Source: CAZFLD01 sp964519835
Lineage (GTDB): Bacteria > Spirochaetota > Spirochaetia > DSM-27196 > CAZFLD01
Direction: 5' to 3'
Assembly: GCA_964519835.1 (NCBI GenBank)
Contig: CAZFLD010000043.1
Coordinates: 1 to 37,002 of the forward strand
DNA length: 37,002 nucleotides
How positions within the stretch are numbered: position 1 is the first letter of the stretch; the number at the start of each line of letters is the position of its first letter. Positions 24,324 through 32,503 of this stretch are shown here, in pieces. The notes under the pieces were generated by a model, which had not been told where the DNA came from, did no database searches, and worked only from the letters and a program-made list of their open reading frames with translations. A program made the position numbers and the translations under genes.

Positions 24324-26238
24324 GCGCTTTTCCCTCCGCCCGCGCACGATCCTCACCCACGCCGTCGGCACCGCCGGCGCCATTCGCGGTCACAACCGGC
24401 AGTCGCACCTCAACCACGGTTCCCCCACCCGAAGTGCCGTTGTTCGCACGGAAACTCAGCCCATACTTCTCGCCAAAATAGAGTCGCACACGTTCGTGAA
24501 CATTGCCGATCCCCACTTTTGTCCGCCCCCGCGGCAGGTCCTTTAGCATGTCGGGAACGACCGACGAGTCGGCGGCCAAGCCACCTGCGGACACAGGGTC
24601 GCCGTCGAATCCGCGCACGCCCGCACTGCCGTCGGCGCCGGCGAGAATCTGTTCCATGCGGGCGGGGTCGGCGCCGATGCCGTCGTCGCTTACCAAAAGG
24701 AGGACATCGTCTCCGTGGCGCAGGCCCTCCACACGCACGCTGCCTCCACCCTCCTTGTTTTTGATGCCGTGATAGATCGCGTTCTCCACAAGAGGTTGAA
24801 GGATCACCTTTGGAACAAGAAGGTCCTGAATCGAGCTATCCACCTTGATCGCAAAATCGAGCATGTCTTGATACCGCATCTTCTGAATCGTTAGGTAGTT
24901 GCGAATATGCTGTATCTCGTCACGAACACTCACAAGCTCATCGCCGCGACTGATGGATAGCCGGAGGAGCCTGGCCAGTGCCGCAACCATCTTTACCACT
25001 TGCGAATGCTTTTTTTCCTCGGCCATCCAGATAATCGAATCGAGGGTGTTATACAGGAAGTGAGGTGTTATCTGGTTTTGGAGAGCGAGCAGCTCGCTCT
25101 TCCGCTTTGCTTCCTGCTCTTGGGCATTTCGCTCCACCAACTCCCGGATACGCCCGATCATGATGTTGAAGTCCTTGGCCAGCTCGCCGATTTCGTTTTT
25201 CTCGCTTACGTCAACCGAAATGTCGAAGTTGCCCTGCTCCACCGCACGCATGGAAGAGCGGAGTCGAAGGATGGGCCGCGAAAGATGGTGGGAGATAACC
25301 AACGCCACCAGAATTGCAAGAACTATACACGCCAGTGTCCAATACAGGTAATATCGCTGGATCGTCGGTCGGTTGCCTACAAGCTCACCCGCATAGTTCA
25401 CACCGACCGTCTTCCAGCCCGTGCGGTCGGACGTGCTGACGGTGTAGATGCGCTCGCCCTTTTCGTCCGAGACCATAAACGAGCCGTGCGGCTGTTCCAG
25501 CACCCGATCGACGTATTCCTGTTCCAGGTTGCTGTAGATAAGCTCTTGCCGGGGGTGATAGACGATGCTGCCGTCGGAGGCGACGATAAACAGATAGCCA
25601 CGCTCGCCTAGACTGATACTCCGCAGAAGCTGACTGATGACCGAGAAGTTGAGGTCGACGAGCATGACGCCGTAGTCGTCACCGGTGAGCGGGTCGGTGA
25701 GGGCACGGCTCAAGGTGATGACCCAACGGTACTCGCCCTCCACCACGTTCTGCACCTGGGAGGATGAGATGAGCGCTCTGCCATGTTCCATTCCGGCACG
25801 CGTGTACCACGCCTGCTCGCGAATCTCCGAAACGGGCCGAAGGTCGATGCGGGGATCGTGCGCAAGCACCTCTCCGCTCTCTCCCACAATCAGAATAAGC
25901 GAGATATCCGTTCTGGTTCCCGCGATCGACGTGAGAAATGCGCTTACTCGTGAGCCGAGCGCATCACGCTCATCGACGGCAACGCTATTGGTAAAGTAGC
26001 GACGGACCTGGTCGTTTACCTGCACGACCTCGGCCACGTTTTCCATGTGGTCTATATATGAGTCGATGTTGGCTTGCACTTGGTCTGTGAGTTGTTCGGT
26101 ATACGCCCGGGAGTTCTCATACACGGCGTCGCTCGTAAGGGTGTATGAGATAAAGGCGATAATCAGGGCCGTGCCGAACACAAGGCCTGCAAACGCGAGG
26201 GCAATGGTTGTCTGGATTTTTCGGCGGGGGGCGATCAT
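24313..26238 (-). CDS. YesM-type sensor histidine kinase
   Basis: This 641-residue kinase has one membrane helix at about 10-33, an extracellular dCACHE-like domain to about 296, a second helix at 297-317 and a HAMP region at 318-370. Next are the His_kinase domain 'ALQNQITPHFLYNTLDSIIW' (phospho-acceptor His393) and a HATPase domain with N-box 'LQPLVENAIYHGI' and G1 'DDGIGAD'. A Gly/Ala/Asp-rich insertion at about 534-571 separates G1 from 'VGIGNVHERVRLYFG'; another low-complexity tail follows residue 616. The ATG at 26238 follows the response regulator stop by one base. It probably senses a sugar, perhaps together with the anchored binding protein, and phosphorylates the adjacent regulator. 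Confidence 0.93.
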   Translation of the reverse strand: MIAPRRKIQTTIALAFAGLVFGTALIIAFISYTLTSDAVYENSRAYTEQLTDQVQANIDSYIDHMENVAEVVQVNDQVRRYFTNSVAVDERDALGSRVSAFLTSIAGTRTDISLILIVGESGEVLAHDPRIDLRPVSEIREQAWYTRAGMEHGRALISSSQVQNVVEGEYRWVITLSRALTDPLTGDDYGVMLVDLNFSVISQLLRSISLGERGYLFIVASDGSIVYHPRQELIYSNLEQEYVDRVLEQPHGSFMVSDEKGERIYTVSTSDRTGWKTVGVNYAGELVGNRPTIQRYYLYWTLACIVLAILVALVISHHLSRPILRLRSSMRAVEQGNFDISVDVSEKNEIGELAKDFNIMIGRIRELVERNAQEQEAKRKSELLALQNQITPHFLYNTLDSIIWMAEEKKHSQVVKMVAALARLLRLSISRGDELVSVRDEIQHIRNYLTIQKMRYQDMLDFAIKVDSSIQDLLVPKVILQPLVENAIYHGIKNKEGGGSVRVEGLRHGDDVLLLVSDDGIGADPARMEQILAGADGSAGVRGFDGDPVSAGGLAADSSVVPDMLKDLPRGRTKVGIGNVHERVRLYFGEKYGLSFRANNGTSGGGTVVEVRLPVVTANGAGGADGVGEDRARAEGKARED

Positions 26239-26239
26239 C

Positions 26240-27955
26240 CTACGTCGTCACCGATGTACTCTCCGCGATGGATTTGTTCTCATTCGGGCCGCCCGAACGT
26301 TCGCGGAACTCCGTGGGGCTTTGACCAATTTGCTTTTTGAAGGTCAGGCTGAAGTAATGCGCGTCACGATATCCAACCGCCTCCGCCACCTCGTAGATTT
26401 TCGCGTCCCCGGATCGCAATAGGAGCTGAGCCTTTTCCATACGGAGCTCGGTGAGATACTCCACGAGTGTCATGCCGGAGTAGGCTTTGAAAACGGAGCT
26501 CAAATAGCTCTTGCTTACCGCAAGCGAGCGGCACACGTTCCGGAGGGAGAGGTCCGGGTCCATGTAGTGTTTGTGAATAAACTCTTCCGCCGCCAATGCC
26601 TTGACTCTGGAGTGGTCCGCTTGGCGACCCTCGCGCAGCCGATGGGCCTCGTCGAGGATCTCGACAAACCATCGCTGCATCTCGTCGAGCGTTTTGGATC
26701 CGGCAAGCCTTTCGAATGGATTACGGCCGATGGCCGAGAGCAAACGGTAGTCCAAGCCGATTGTATCCAAGCTCGAAATCGTATCCGCCAAGAGTCGGTG
26801 CATCACCACGTGGCAATAGTCCAAGTCTTCTCCGGCCTGGCGTAGGGCATTTATAACGCCCACGAGGGCGGTCCTCGCCTCGCGAGGCATCCCGGCCTTG
26901 ATCGCCCGAATGTAGCGGTCCCGGGGATCGGACTGGACGGGAGTTTCCGTGAGGACGTTGTCACCGCGTACTTGGTGAATTGTAATGATCTGGTTTGGGC
27001 CGAGGACAAACCTGTGTTCGAGCGCAGTTTGCGCCTCTTGATAGGACTGGGGAAGCTGGTTGAGGCCGGAAGCGACGCTACCGATCCCCACGGAGATGGT
27101 CCGACCAATCTCTCGCTGCGCGGACTCCGATACGCGCTCCGCCGTTTCCAAGGCGCGTGGCAGGGCCGCTTCCGCGCCCTCCACGGAAATGACCGCGACG
27201 GCCTGCTCCGCCGAGGTGGAAAACGAGACCACGTCTTGCGTTGAGTCCGCCAATTCGGAGAGGATGTTCTGAAGGGCTATGCCGGAAAGATGGTCCCCGT
27301 CCGCCGCCTCAGAAAGCGACGGGTCGATATCACAGATCAGCGTCACGTATTCGGGCCCGGGCAAATCGAGCCCGAGGAGCTCCAACGTCCGTTGCACATC
27401 CTGACCCCGACCGCGTAGGGCGTGCCCGTGGGCTTCCGCCGTTTGCGCCGCCGGACCTTCGGCCGCCGGCCCGTGACCACCGGCATCCACGAGGCGATTC
27501 AAAAAGCGTTCTCGATAGACCGGAAGCGCCGCCCGCAGCTGCTCTTGGAGCCGCTCGATTTTTTGCCTTCGGTTGCGCTCGGCGTCGAGCTGCGTCCGGA
27601 GCTTTTGCAGCATCTCCGTGAGCTCATCGGCCGTGATCGGCTTGAGCAAAAAGTCGTGAACCTTTAGCTTGACGGCCTCCTTGGCGTACTCAAACTCGTC
27701 GTACCCAGTGAGCAGGATCGTCTTGGTCCGCGGCAGCTCATCCGCTATTGCCCCGGCGAGCTCGAGCCCGTCCACAAAGGGCATACAAATGTCCGATATA
27801 ACGACATCGGGTTTGAGCTTGGAAACCTTCTCCATCCCCTCCCGGCCGTCCCGACAGGCCGCCACGAGCTCAAAGCCGACGGCGCCCCAATTGATGTTCC
27901 TAGAAATGCCTTCCCGCACGACCTGTTCGTCGTCGATGATCAAAATCCGATACAT
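26240..27955 (-). CDS. YesN-type response regulator with AraC output domain
   Basis: This is a 571-residue regulator. The receiver domain at 1-125 has Asp8, Asp9, phospho-acceptor Asp55 ('VVISDICMP'), Thr83 and Lys105. A middle region follows with a short helical linker and a Gly/Ala-rich insertion at about 158-186. The C-terminal AraC domain lies at about 455-555: 'NVCRSLAVSKSYLSSVFKAYSGMTLVEYLTELRMEKAQLLL', then 'VAEAVGYRDAHYFSLTFKKQIGQSPTEFR'. It pairs with the kinase immediately downstream and probably activates the sugar transporter genes further along the same strand. The gene lies 57 bases after a GntR regulator gene on the same strand. Confidence 0.94.
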   Translation of the reverse strand: MYRILIIDDEQVVREGISRNINWGAVGFELVAACRDGREGMEKVSKLKPDVVISDICMPFVDGLELAGAIADELPRTKTILLTGYDEFEYAKEAVKLKVHDFLLKPITADELTEMLQKLRTQLDAERNRRQKIERLQEQLRAALPVYRERFLNRLVDAGGHGPAAEGPAAQTAEAHGHALRGRGQDVQRTLELLGLDLPGPEYVTLICDIDPSLSEAADGDHLSGIALQNILSELADSTQDVVSFSTSAEQAVAVISVEGAEAALPRALETAERVSESAQREIGRTISVGIGSVASGLNQLPQSYQEAQTALEHRFVLGPNQIITIHQVRGDNVLTETPVQSDPRDRYIRAIKAGMPREARTALVGVINALRQAGEDLDYCHVVMHRLLADTISSLDTIGLDYRLLSAIGRNPFERLAGSKTLDEMQRWFVEILDEAHRLREGRQADHSRVKALAAEEFIHKHYMDPDLSLRNVCRSLAVSKSYLSSVFKAYSGMTLVEYLTELRMEKAQLLLRSGDAKIYEVAEAVGYRDAHYFSLTFKKQIGQSPTEFRERSGGPNENKSIAESTSVTT

Positions 27956-28012
27956 ACTGCCTTACAAGTCTACACCGGAATCGAGGATTTTGTGGCGGGC
28001 GAGCGTCGGTGA

Positions 28013-28663
28013 CTATGCCATCGGCTCGAGGGCGCTTGATTCCATCTCGTAGCCACGGCGAACGTGAATCCTCATCATCTTCTCGGCTTCATCCGGATCA
28101 CCGGCCGCAATGACTCGTATCAACGTTTGGTGCCATTCGTCGGTGTAGTCGCTCCAGTCGAGAAGGAAGGCATTCGACAGGATGATCGTATGGAGGTTTA
28201 GCCTTCGCAGCTGTATTCGAAGCTCGTCGCACTCCGACAGTTCGGCGATGCGCTCGTGGAGCTCGTAGTGAATCCGAGCCTTGTCCGTCGGGCCGACATC
28301 GTCCCGCACCAGGGTCTCGTCCACCTGCGCGGCTCTCGAAAGCAACTCTTCGCGGATGATAGGGGTAATATGTCCGGATGCAAGCCGCGCCGCCATTCCT
28401 TCCAGGGCCTCACGCACGACGTAGCGGCCAAAAATCCTCTCGCGAGTGATCTCCACGACCATCGCGCCCCACTTGGGCTCGATCGCAACAAGCCCCTCGT
28501 TCTCGAGCGATCGAAAGGCCTCACGTATCGTGATCGTGGTTGCTCCAAACTCGTCGGCAAGACGCCGTTGAGGCAGCCGGTCGCCGGGGCGAAATCGACC
28601 GGACAGGATAGCGTGCCTCATTGCCTCGTACGCCTTTTGGGACTCAGTTTTCCGACCGGACAT
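28013..28663 (-). CDS. GntR-family regulator, FadR/FCD subfamily
   Basis: This 216-residue repressor-like protein has a winged helix at about residues 8-75 ('AILSGRFRPGDRLPQRRLADEFGATTITIREAFRSLENEGLV') and an all-helical FCD ligand domain at about 85-205, with probable metal-binding His136, His178 and His200. FCD regulators usually respond to organic or sugar acids. The ATG has AAGGA upstream. It is divergent from a sugar-acid dehydratase gene, and the gap contains GTATAC repeats over the dehydratase promoter. I infer it represses that catabolic operon and is released by its substrate. Confidence 0.92.
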   Translation of the reverse strand: MSGRKTESQKAYEAMRHAILSGRFRPGDRLPQRRLADEFGATTITIREAFRSLENEGLVAIEPKWGAMVVEITRERIFGRYVVREALEGMAARLASGHITPIIREELLSRAAQVDETLVRDDVGPTDKARIHYELHERIAELSECDELRIQLRRLNLHTIILSNAFLLDWSDYTDEWHQTLIRVIAAGDPDEAEKMMRIHVRRGYEMESSALEPMA

Positions 28664-28745
28664 ACCTGTCTATCCTTTTTTATCGTCTTGACCTCTTTTG
28701 TCCTCTTGGACCCAAGCACGGACCCCACAAGCGACTCTATCAGTA

Positions 28746-28775
28746 TTGCGGCAAAAGCGGTATACCAAGTATACT
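28746..28775 (+). promoter_or_regulatory. Promoter of the dehydratase operon, predicted leaderless
   Basis: TTGCGG (28746-28751) and TATACT (28770-28775) are 18 bases apart. The -10 box ends eight bases before the ATG at 28784, so transcription should start about at the start codon. No Shine-Dalgarno sequence is present. Confidence 0.55.
28760..28774. promoter_or_regulatory. Probable GntR operator overlapping the -10 box
   Basis: Two GTATAC palindromes separated by CAA lie across the spacer and -10 box of the dehydratase promoter. FCD-type GntR proteins often bind short inverted repeats with a GTATAC-like core. Binding here would block RNA polymerase. Assignment to the divergent GntR gene is by position. 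Confidence 0.55.
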
Positions 28776-28783
28776 AGTCATCC

Positions 28784-29950
28784 ATGAGGATCACAAACGT
28801 CAAGACTTTTCTCGTAGAAGGTATAGTCTACAACTGGACCTTAATAAAGGTTGAAACGGATGCCGGAGTACATGGTTGGGGTGAAGCGACAAACTGGCCG
28901 GGCTCGCCCCTTGTTGAAGCGGCATGTCGTCACGTTGGAGAGCTACTTGTAGGCCAGGATCCGTCGCAGATAGACTACCTCTGGACAAAGCTCTACCGGG
29001 ACATGAATTGGCTCGGTCAGGCCGGTCCCCTCTTATCCGCCGTCAGCGCTGTTGATATTGCCTTGTGGGACATCAAGGGGAAAGTCCTTGATGCGCCCAT
29101 CTACGAGCTTCTCGGCGGTGCCTATCGCACAAAGATTCTTTTGTATGCCAACTACTGGTTCACGGAAGGCGGCCACAACCCCGAGGACTACGCACGCCAG
29201 GCGAGGGACACGGTGGCTAAGGGCTTCGGCGCCCTCAAATTCGATCCGTTTGCGCATACGTCCTACAATTACGGGGAGCACCTTGCCGCCAACGGCTCAC
29301 TCGCCGAAGAGCAAAAGCGCCGGGCCGTGGAAGTGGTCGAGGCGGTGGCGGACGCGGTTGGCCGCGGGGTCGAGATGGCGATAGAGACCCACGCGTTTAT
29401 GAATGCGCCCACCGCCGTGGAAATGGCTAAGCGGCTCTCAGAGATCGATTTCACGTGTATGTGGTACGAGGAGCCGGCGCTTCCCGAGTTTACCACGTCT
29501 ATCTCCGACATTCGTCGGCAGATTCCGTTTCCGGTCTGCGTCGGAGAGCGGCTGCACAGCCGCTTTATGCTGCTGCCGATTTTGCAACAACAAGCGGCGG
29601 ACATTGTCATGCCGGACATCACACGCTGTGGCGGCATTAGTGAGATGCGAAAGATGGCCAATCTCGCGGAAACCTTTAACGTGCCCTTTGCACCTCACAA
29701 CCCCAACGGTCCCATCAGTACCATCGCAAGCGCCCACACGATGGCGTCCGTCCCCAACTTTTTCCGGCAGGAGTTTATGCTAAAGGACGTTGAATGGCGG
29801 GATGAGATTCTCTCCCACCCACTTCCGGTCGCCGACGGATTTTTCACGCTGCCGGAGCGGCCGGGTTTAGGCTTTGATATTCATGAGGGAGCGCTGGAAA
29901 AGCACCCGGGACTCCGCCACGCGCCGGCCAACCGGCCTTTCTACGTGTGA
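28784..29950 (+). CDS. Enolase-superfamily sugar-acid dehydratase (mandelate racemase group)
   Basis: This 388-residue enzyme of the mandelate racemase/muconate lactonizing family resembles galactonate dehydratases. Predicted metal ligands are Glu201 ('IETHAF'), Glu230 ('WYEEP') and Glu255 ('GERLHSR'). Candidate catalytic residues are Lys152 ('LKFDPF'), His203 and His305 ('APHNPNGP'). Family members dehydrate sugar acids to 2-keto-3-deoxy acids. The first metal ligand is Glu where many members have Asp, so the exact substrate is uncertain. It is the first gene of an operon with an RraA-like aldolase, divergent from a GntR regulator and facing a sugar transporter unit. It has no ribosome site before the ATG. 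Confidence 0.9.
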   Translation: MRITNVKTFLVEGIVYNWTLIKVETDAGVHGWGEATNWPGSPLVEAACRHVGELLVGQDPSQIDYLWTKLYRDMNWLGQAGPLLSAVSAVDIALWDIKGKVLDAPIYELLGGAYRTKILLYANYWFTEGGHNPEDYARQARDTVAKGFGALKFDPFAHTSYNYGEHLAANGSLAEEQKRRAVEVVEAVADAVGRGVEMAIETHAFMNAPTAVEMAKRLSEIDFTCMWYEEPALPEFTTSISDIRRQIPFPVCVGERLHSRFMLLPILQQQAADIVMPDITRCGGISEMRKMANLAETFNVPFAPHNPNGPISTIASAHTMASVPNFFRQEFMLKDVEWRDEILSHPLPVADGFFTLPERPGLGFDIHEGALEKHPGLRHAPANRPFYV

Positions 29951-29983
29951 CGGAGTGAAAACTGCCCCCGGGGAGGCACACGT

Positions 29984-30685
29984 ATGAACGGACAAACGTG
30001 GCATACCGACGAGGAGCTCTTCGCGCTGGCAAAAAAAGAGCTTTTCACCGCCGTGGTTGGAGACATTCTGGACAAGATGGGATTTCTCCATCAGTTCCTT
30101 CCTCCGGAGATCGCTCCCCTGGACCCGGAGATGGTCGTTATCGGTCGGGCGATGACCGTGCTCGAGGCGGACGCCCTGACACGCGAGCCTGAGGCGAGCG
30201 GCCGTAATCCGTCTATCGATCAGCCGTTTGGGCTGATGCTCCATGCCTTGGACGACCTCAAGCCAAACGAGGTCTATGTTTGCACCGGGGCCGCGCCGAC
30301 CTACGCGCTCTGGGGCGAGCTGATGAGCACTCGAGCAACAAGACTCGGCGCATCGGGAGCCGTTGTTAACGGATATTCCAGAGACACACGAGGCATTCTC
30401 GCCCTGGGCTTTCCCACCTTCTCACTAGGACGGTACGCCCAGGACCAGGGTCCTCGCGGCAAGGTCGTCGACTTTCGCGTACCGGTTGCGATAGGCGCGG
30501 TTGACGTGTCACCGGGAGACATCATCTTTGGCGACATGGACGGCGTACTGGTAGTGCCGCGGGCGGCGGAGGACGAAGCCTTCTCGCGGGCGATCGAAAA
30601 AGCGCGAGGCGAAAAGCTCGTGCAGAAGAAGATCGAGGAAGGCATGCCGGCACTCGAAGCCTTCGAGACCTACGGCATTATGTAG
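29984..30685 (+). CDS. RraA-family aldolase/decarboxylase
   Basis: This 233-residue protein of the RraA / 4-hydroxy-4-methyl-2-oxoglutarate aldolase family has the signature 'GELMSTRATRLGASGAVVNGYSRDT' with Arg133 and Asp134, then 'GDIIFGDMDGVLVVPR'. Enzymes in this family cleave 4-hydroxy-2-oxo acids or decarboxylate oxaloacetate; RraA itself regulates RNase E but is shorter. Next to a sugar-acid dehydratase, a retro-aldol step on the 2-keto acid product is plausible. It starts 33 bases after the dehydratase stop, with GGGGAGG before the ATG, so it is co-transcribed. Confidence 0.9.
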   Translation: MNGQTWHTDEELFALAKKELFTAVVGDILDKMGFLHQFLPPEIAPLDPEMVVIGRAMTVLEADALTREPEASGRNPSIDQPFGLMLHALDDLKPNEVYVCTGAAPTYALWGELMSTRATRLGASGAVVNGYSRDTRGILALGFPTFSLGRYAQDQGPRGKVVDFRVPVAIGAVDVSPGDIIFGDMDGVLVVPRAAEDEAFSRAIEKARGEKLVQKKIEEGMPALEAFETYGIM

Positions 30686-30737
30686 CAAGACGTGGATCAT
30701 CCATCGAAGCATATCGAGACATACAAAGGACAAGGCG

Positions 30738-30893
30738 ATGAAGGTACTCATAACTAACGCGGTTCCGGAAGATCACCTGGTGCCCCTACACGGGGTTGCG
30801 CAAGTCATCCACGGCCCAAAGGAAAAAGCGACAGGCTTCGCTCGCCGCGGCGACGGGCGTTACTCGGTCGGGTCGATTACGGCCACGTCGTAG
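30738..30893 (+). pseudogene. Truncated D-2-hydroxyacid dehydrogenase start
   Basis: After the aldolase a new frame with its own AAGG-rich ribosome region begins 'MKVLITNAVPEDHLVPL', then 'AQVIHGPKE', the usual N-terminus of D-isomer-specific 2-hydroxyacid dehydrogenases. After about 30 residues the similarity stops and the frame runs into the 3' end of the VapC toxin gene, ending at 30893. An intact enzyme would be about 310-330 residues. It was probably the third gene of the dehydratase operon, cut by recombination at the toxin-antitoxin locus. Confidence 0.6.
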
Positions 30894-31255
30894 TCTTGTA
30901 TCGCCGCGTCGGAAGTCATGATCGGTAGGTCCTCGACTTGGGCCTGCGCAACAAGCAGCCGATCGAAGGGATCACGATGATGGTACGGAAGCACCGCCGT
31001 TCGGAGCGCGTGCGAATGACCGATTGGCAACGGCGTAAATCCGTCCCGGAGGATTCGTGGCGGGAGAAAGGTCTCGGGGTCCTCGGGAAACTCAAGACGA
31101 CCGATCGAATGCTTGATAGCGATCTCCCAACTGAGCACGGCGGAGACAAACACGGTATTTTTGCGGTCTTCCAAGAGCGCGCGTGAAGCACTACCGAGCC
31201 GTTCCGGGGAGCGGAGCCACCAAAGCCAACAGTGGGTGTCTATCAGTATCCTCAC
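30860..31255 (-). CDS. VapC-type PIN-domain toxin
   Basis: This 131-residue PIN-domain ribonuclease has a full set of acidic residues: Asp6 ('ILIDTHCWLWW'), Glu44 ('SWEIAIK'), Asp95 and Asp98 ('HRDPFDRLLVAQA') and Asp116 ('TSDAAI'). VapC toxins cut tRNA or rRNA. It starts by ATGA overlap with the antitoxin gene immediately upstream on the same strand. Its 3' end overlaps the truncated dehydrogenase frame. It appears intact and is likely functional. Confidence 0.92.
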   Translation of the reverse strand: MRILIDTHCWLWWLRSPERLGSASRALLEDRKNTVFVSAVLSWEIAIKHSIGRLEFPEDPETFLPPRILRDGFTPLPIGHSHALRTAVLPYHHRDPFDRLLVAQAQVEDLPIMTSDAAIQDYDVAVIDPTE

Positions 31256-31482
31256 GAGAGAAACTCGTCTACTAGGTCGTCGGGTAGCGGATCATCAAAG
31301 TCATCCCGAACGATAATAAGATCTCTGTCCAAACCCGCCACCCGTGGCTTCTCGGAATCCGAATACGGAGCAAGACGCGCTATCGGCGTGCCGAACTTGG
31401 CGATGATGACCTCCTCTCCCGCAGCTACGCGCCTTAGGAGTTTTGAAAGATGCGTCTTGGCCTCGTGTATGTTCACCGTCAC
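31252..31482 (-). CDS. Phd/YefM-type antitoxin
   Basis: This 76-residue antitoxin has the typical N-terminus 'NIHEAKTHLSKLLRRVAAGEEVIIAKFGTPIARLAP' (Phd/YefM fold, DNA-binding) and an acidic tail ending 'DPLPDDLVDEFLS' that would wrap the toxin. The GTG at 31482 is preferred; a GTG two codons later is possible. It overlaps VapC by four bases and probably represses its own promoter through the palindrome at its start. Confidence 0.9.
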   Translation of the reverse strand: MTVNIHEAKTHLSKLLRRVAAGEEVIIAKFGTPIARLAPYSDSEKPRVAGLDRDLIIVRDDFDDPLPDDLVDEFLS

Positions 31483-31488
31483 AGTGAC
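31478..31488. promoter_or_regulatory. Palindrome at the antitoxin start
   Basis: GTCAC-A-GTGAC is a perfect 11-base palindrome overlapping the antitoxin start codon. It is a candidate autoregulatory operator for the Phd-type antitoxin. Confidence 0.4.
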
Positions 31489-31513
31489 AACGTAGACTTA
31501 GTCGGTAGCTTAG

Positions 31514-31962
31514 TCAACTCTCCTCGTGGGCCACCATCACTTTTATCGTGCGTTCCGGGTGCTCCGCCGCGAAGCCAAAGGCGTCGACGACTTGATCAAA
31601 GCGACATCGGTGGGAGATCAGCGGTTTGAGATCGATGCGGCCCTCGGCTGAAGACGAATGGCTGCAGAAAACGTGTTGCAGGAGCGGTTTACGCCGCGGA
31701 CGTCGAGGTCTCGTTCGAGCACGATCTCGATGGGGAATTCGGGTCGCGGATTGCCGGGCCGGCCAACACGCACAACAACTCCTCCGGCAGCGGCGAGTTC
31801 CGGCGCGAGTCCTACCGCCCTGTCGGAGTCGGTGCAATCGAACACGGCCCCGACGCCCTCACCGTTTGTGAACTCGCGAATCGCCGCAACGGTATCGCTT
31901 TGGCTTGGGTTGATCGAGACACTTGCCCCGAGGGTCTGCGCAAAATCGAAGCGTTGTTGATT
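31514..31962 (-). pseudogene. Sorbitol-dehydrogenase-like C-terminal fragment, frameshifted
   Basis: This fragment of a zinc-type medium-chain alcohol dehydrogenase reads 'RFDFAQTLGASVSINPSQSD', 'IREFTNGEGVGAVFDCTDSDRAVGLAPELA' and 'VLERDLDVRGVNR', then shifts frame at about 31645 and ends in another frame with 'GRIDLKPLISHRCRFDQVVDAF', then 'HPERTIKVMV'. The catalytic zinc domain at the N-terminus is absent. It is joined in frame to a C11 peptidase fragment upstream. It is clearly non-functional as a dehydrogenase. Confidence 0.7.
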
Positions 31963-32490
31963 GGTGTCGACTGTCGCGCCGTACTGCACGACAGCCACCC
32001 GGGCGAACTCCGCGGGCGTAATACCCGACCTGTAGCGACTAAAAAGATCGAGCTGGAAGGGAAGCCCACTCCCTGCCCAAAAATGGGGAGCCGGTACAAC
32101 GTCGGCGAACCTGTACACTTTATTGATAATCTCTACGGAGGCCATGTTGCAGCCGTTCAGGGGCAGGATATCGAGGTGATCCTCGGCGGAAACCTCCCGT
32201 AGTGCGGTCTGGATCTCGTCCACGTACAGCAGATCGCTTGGCGAGGTCGATTTGTCATAGCAAATCCCACCCCGCGGGCCGCCGCCGTGGTCCCATAGCA
32301 TAGGATGCTGATGCATGGCCGAGGGATTGCGACTTCGGGAGTACTTCACACAGTCAACAAGCGTGGGGGGATTGCCCAGCTCCCCTTCCCAGTCCTCGCC
32401 GTCTCCAAAGTCGGTCAGGTGTTCGGAAGCGATGGGCGTGTCCAGGGTGGACTCCGGGCTTGAATCAGGCCGCACTTCAAAGAGCCTGGT
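31963..32490 (-). pseudogene. Clostripain-like (C11) peptidase fragment
   Basis: The frame reads 'DTRLFEVRPDSSP', then 'LGNPPTLVDCVKYSR', then 'LWDHGGGPRGGICYDKS' with the catalytic His, then 'LPLNGCNMASVEI' with the catalytic Cys, then 'GITPAEFARVAVVQYGA'. These match the core of clostripain-family cysteine peptidases. The N-terminal signal peptide and early strands are missing, as is the C-terminal half. The fragment is bounded upstream by a transposase scrap and runs in frame into a dehydrogenase fragment. A translated chimera of about 285 residues from a GTG at 32475 is formally possible, but an active peptidase seems unlikely. Confidence 0.65.
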
Positions 32491-32503
32491 GTCCGCCTAA
32501 TTG

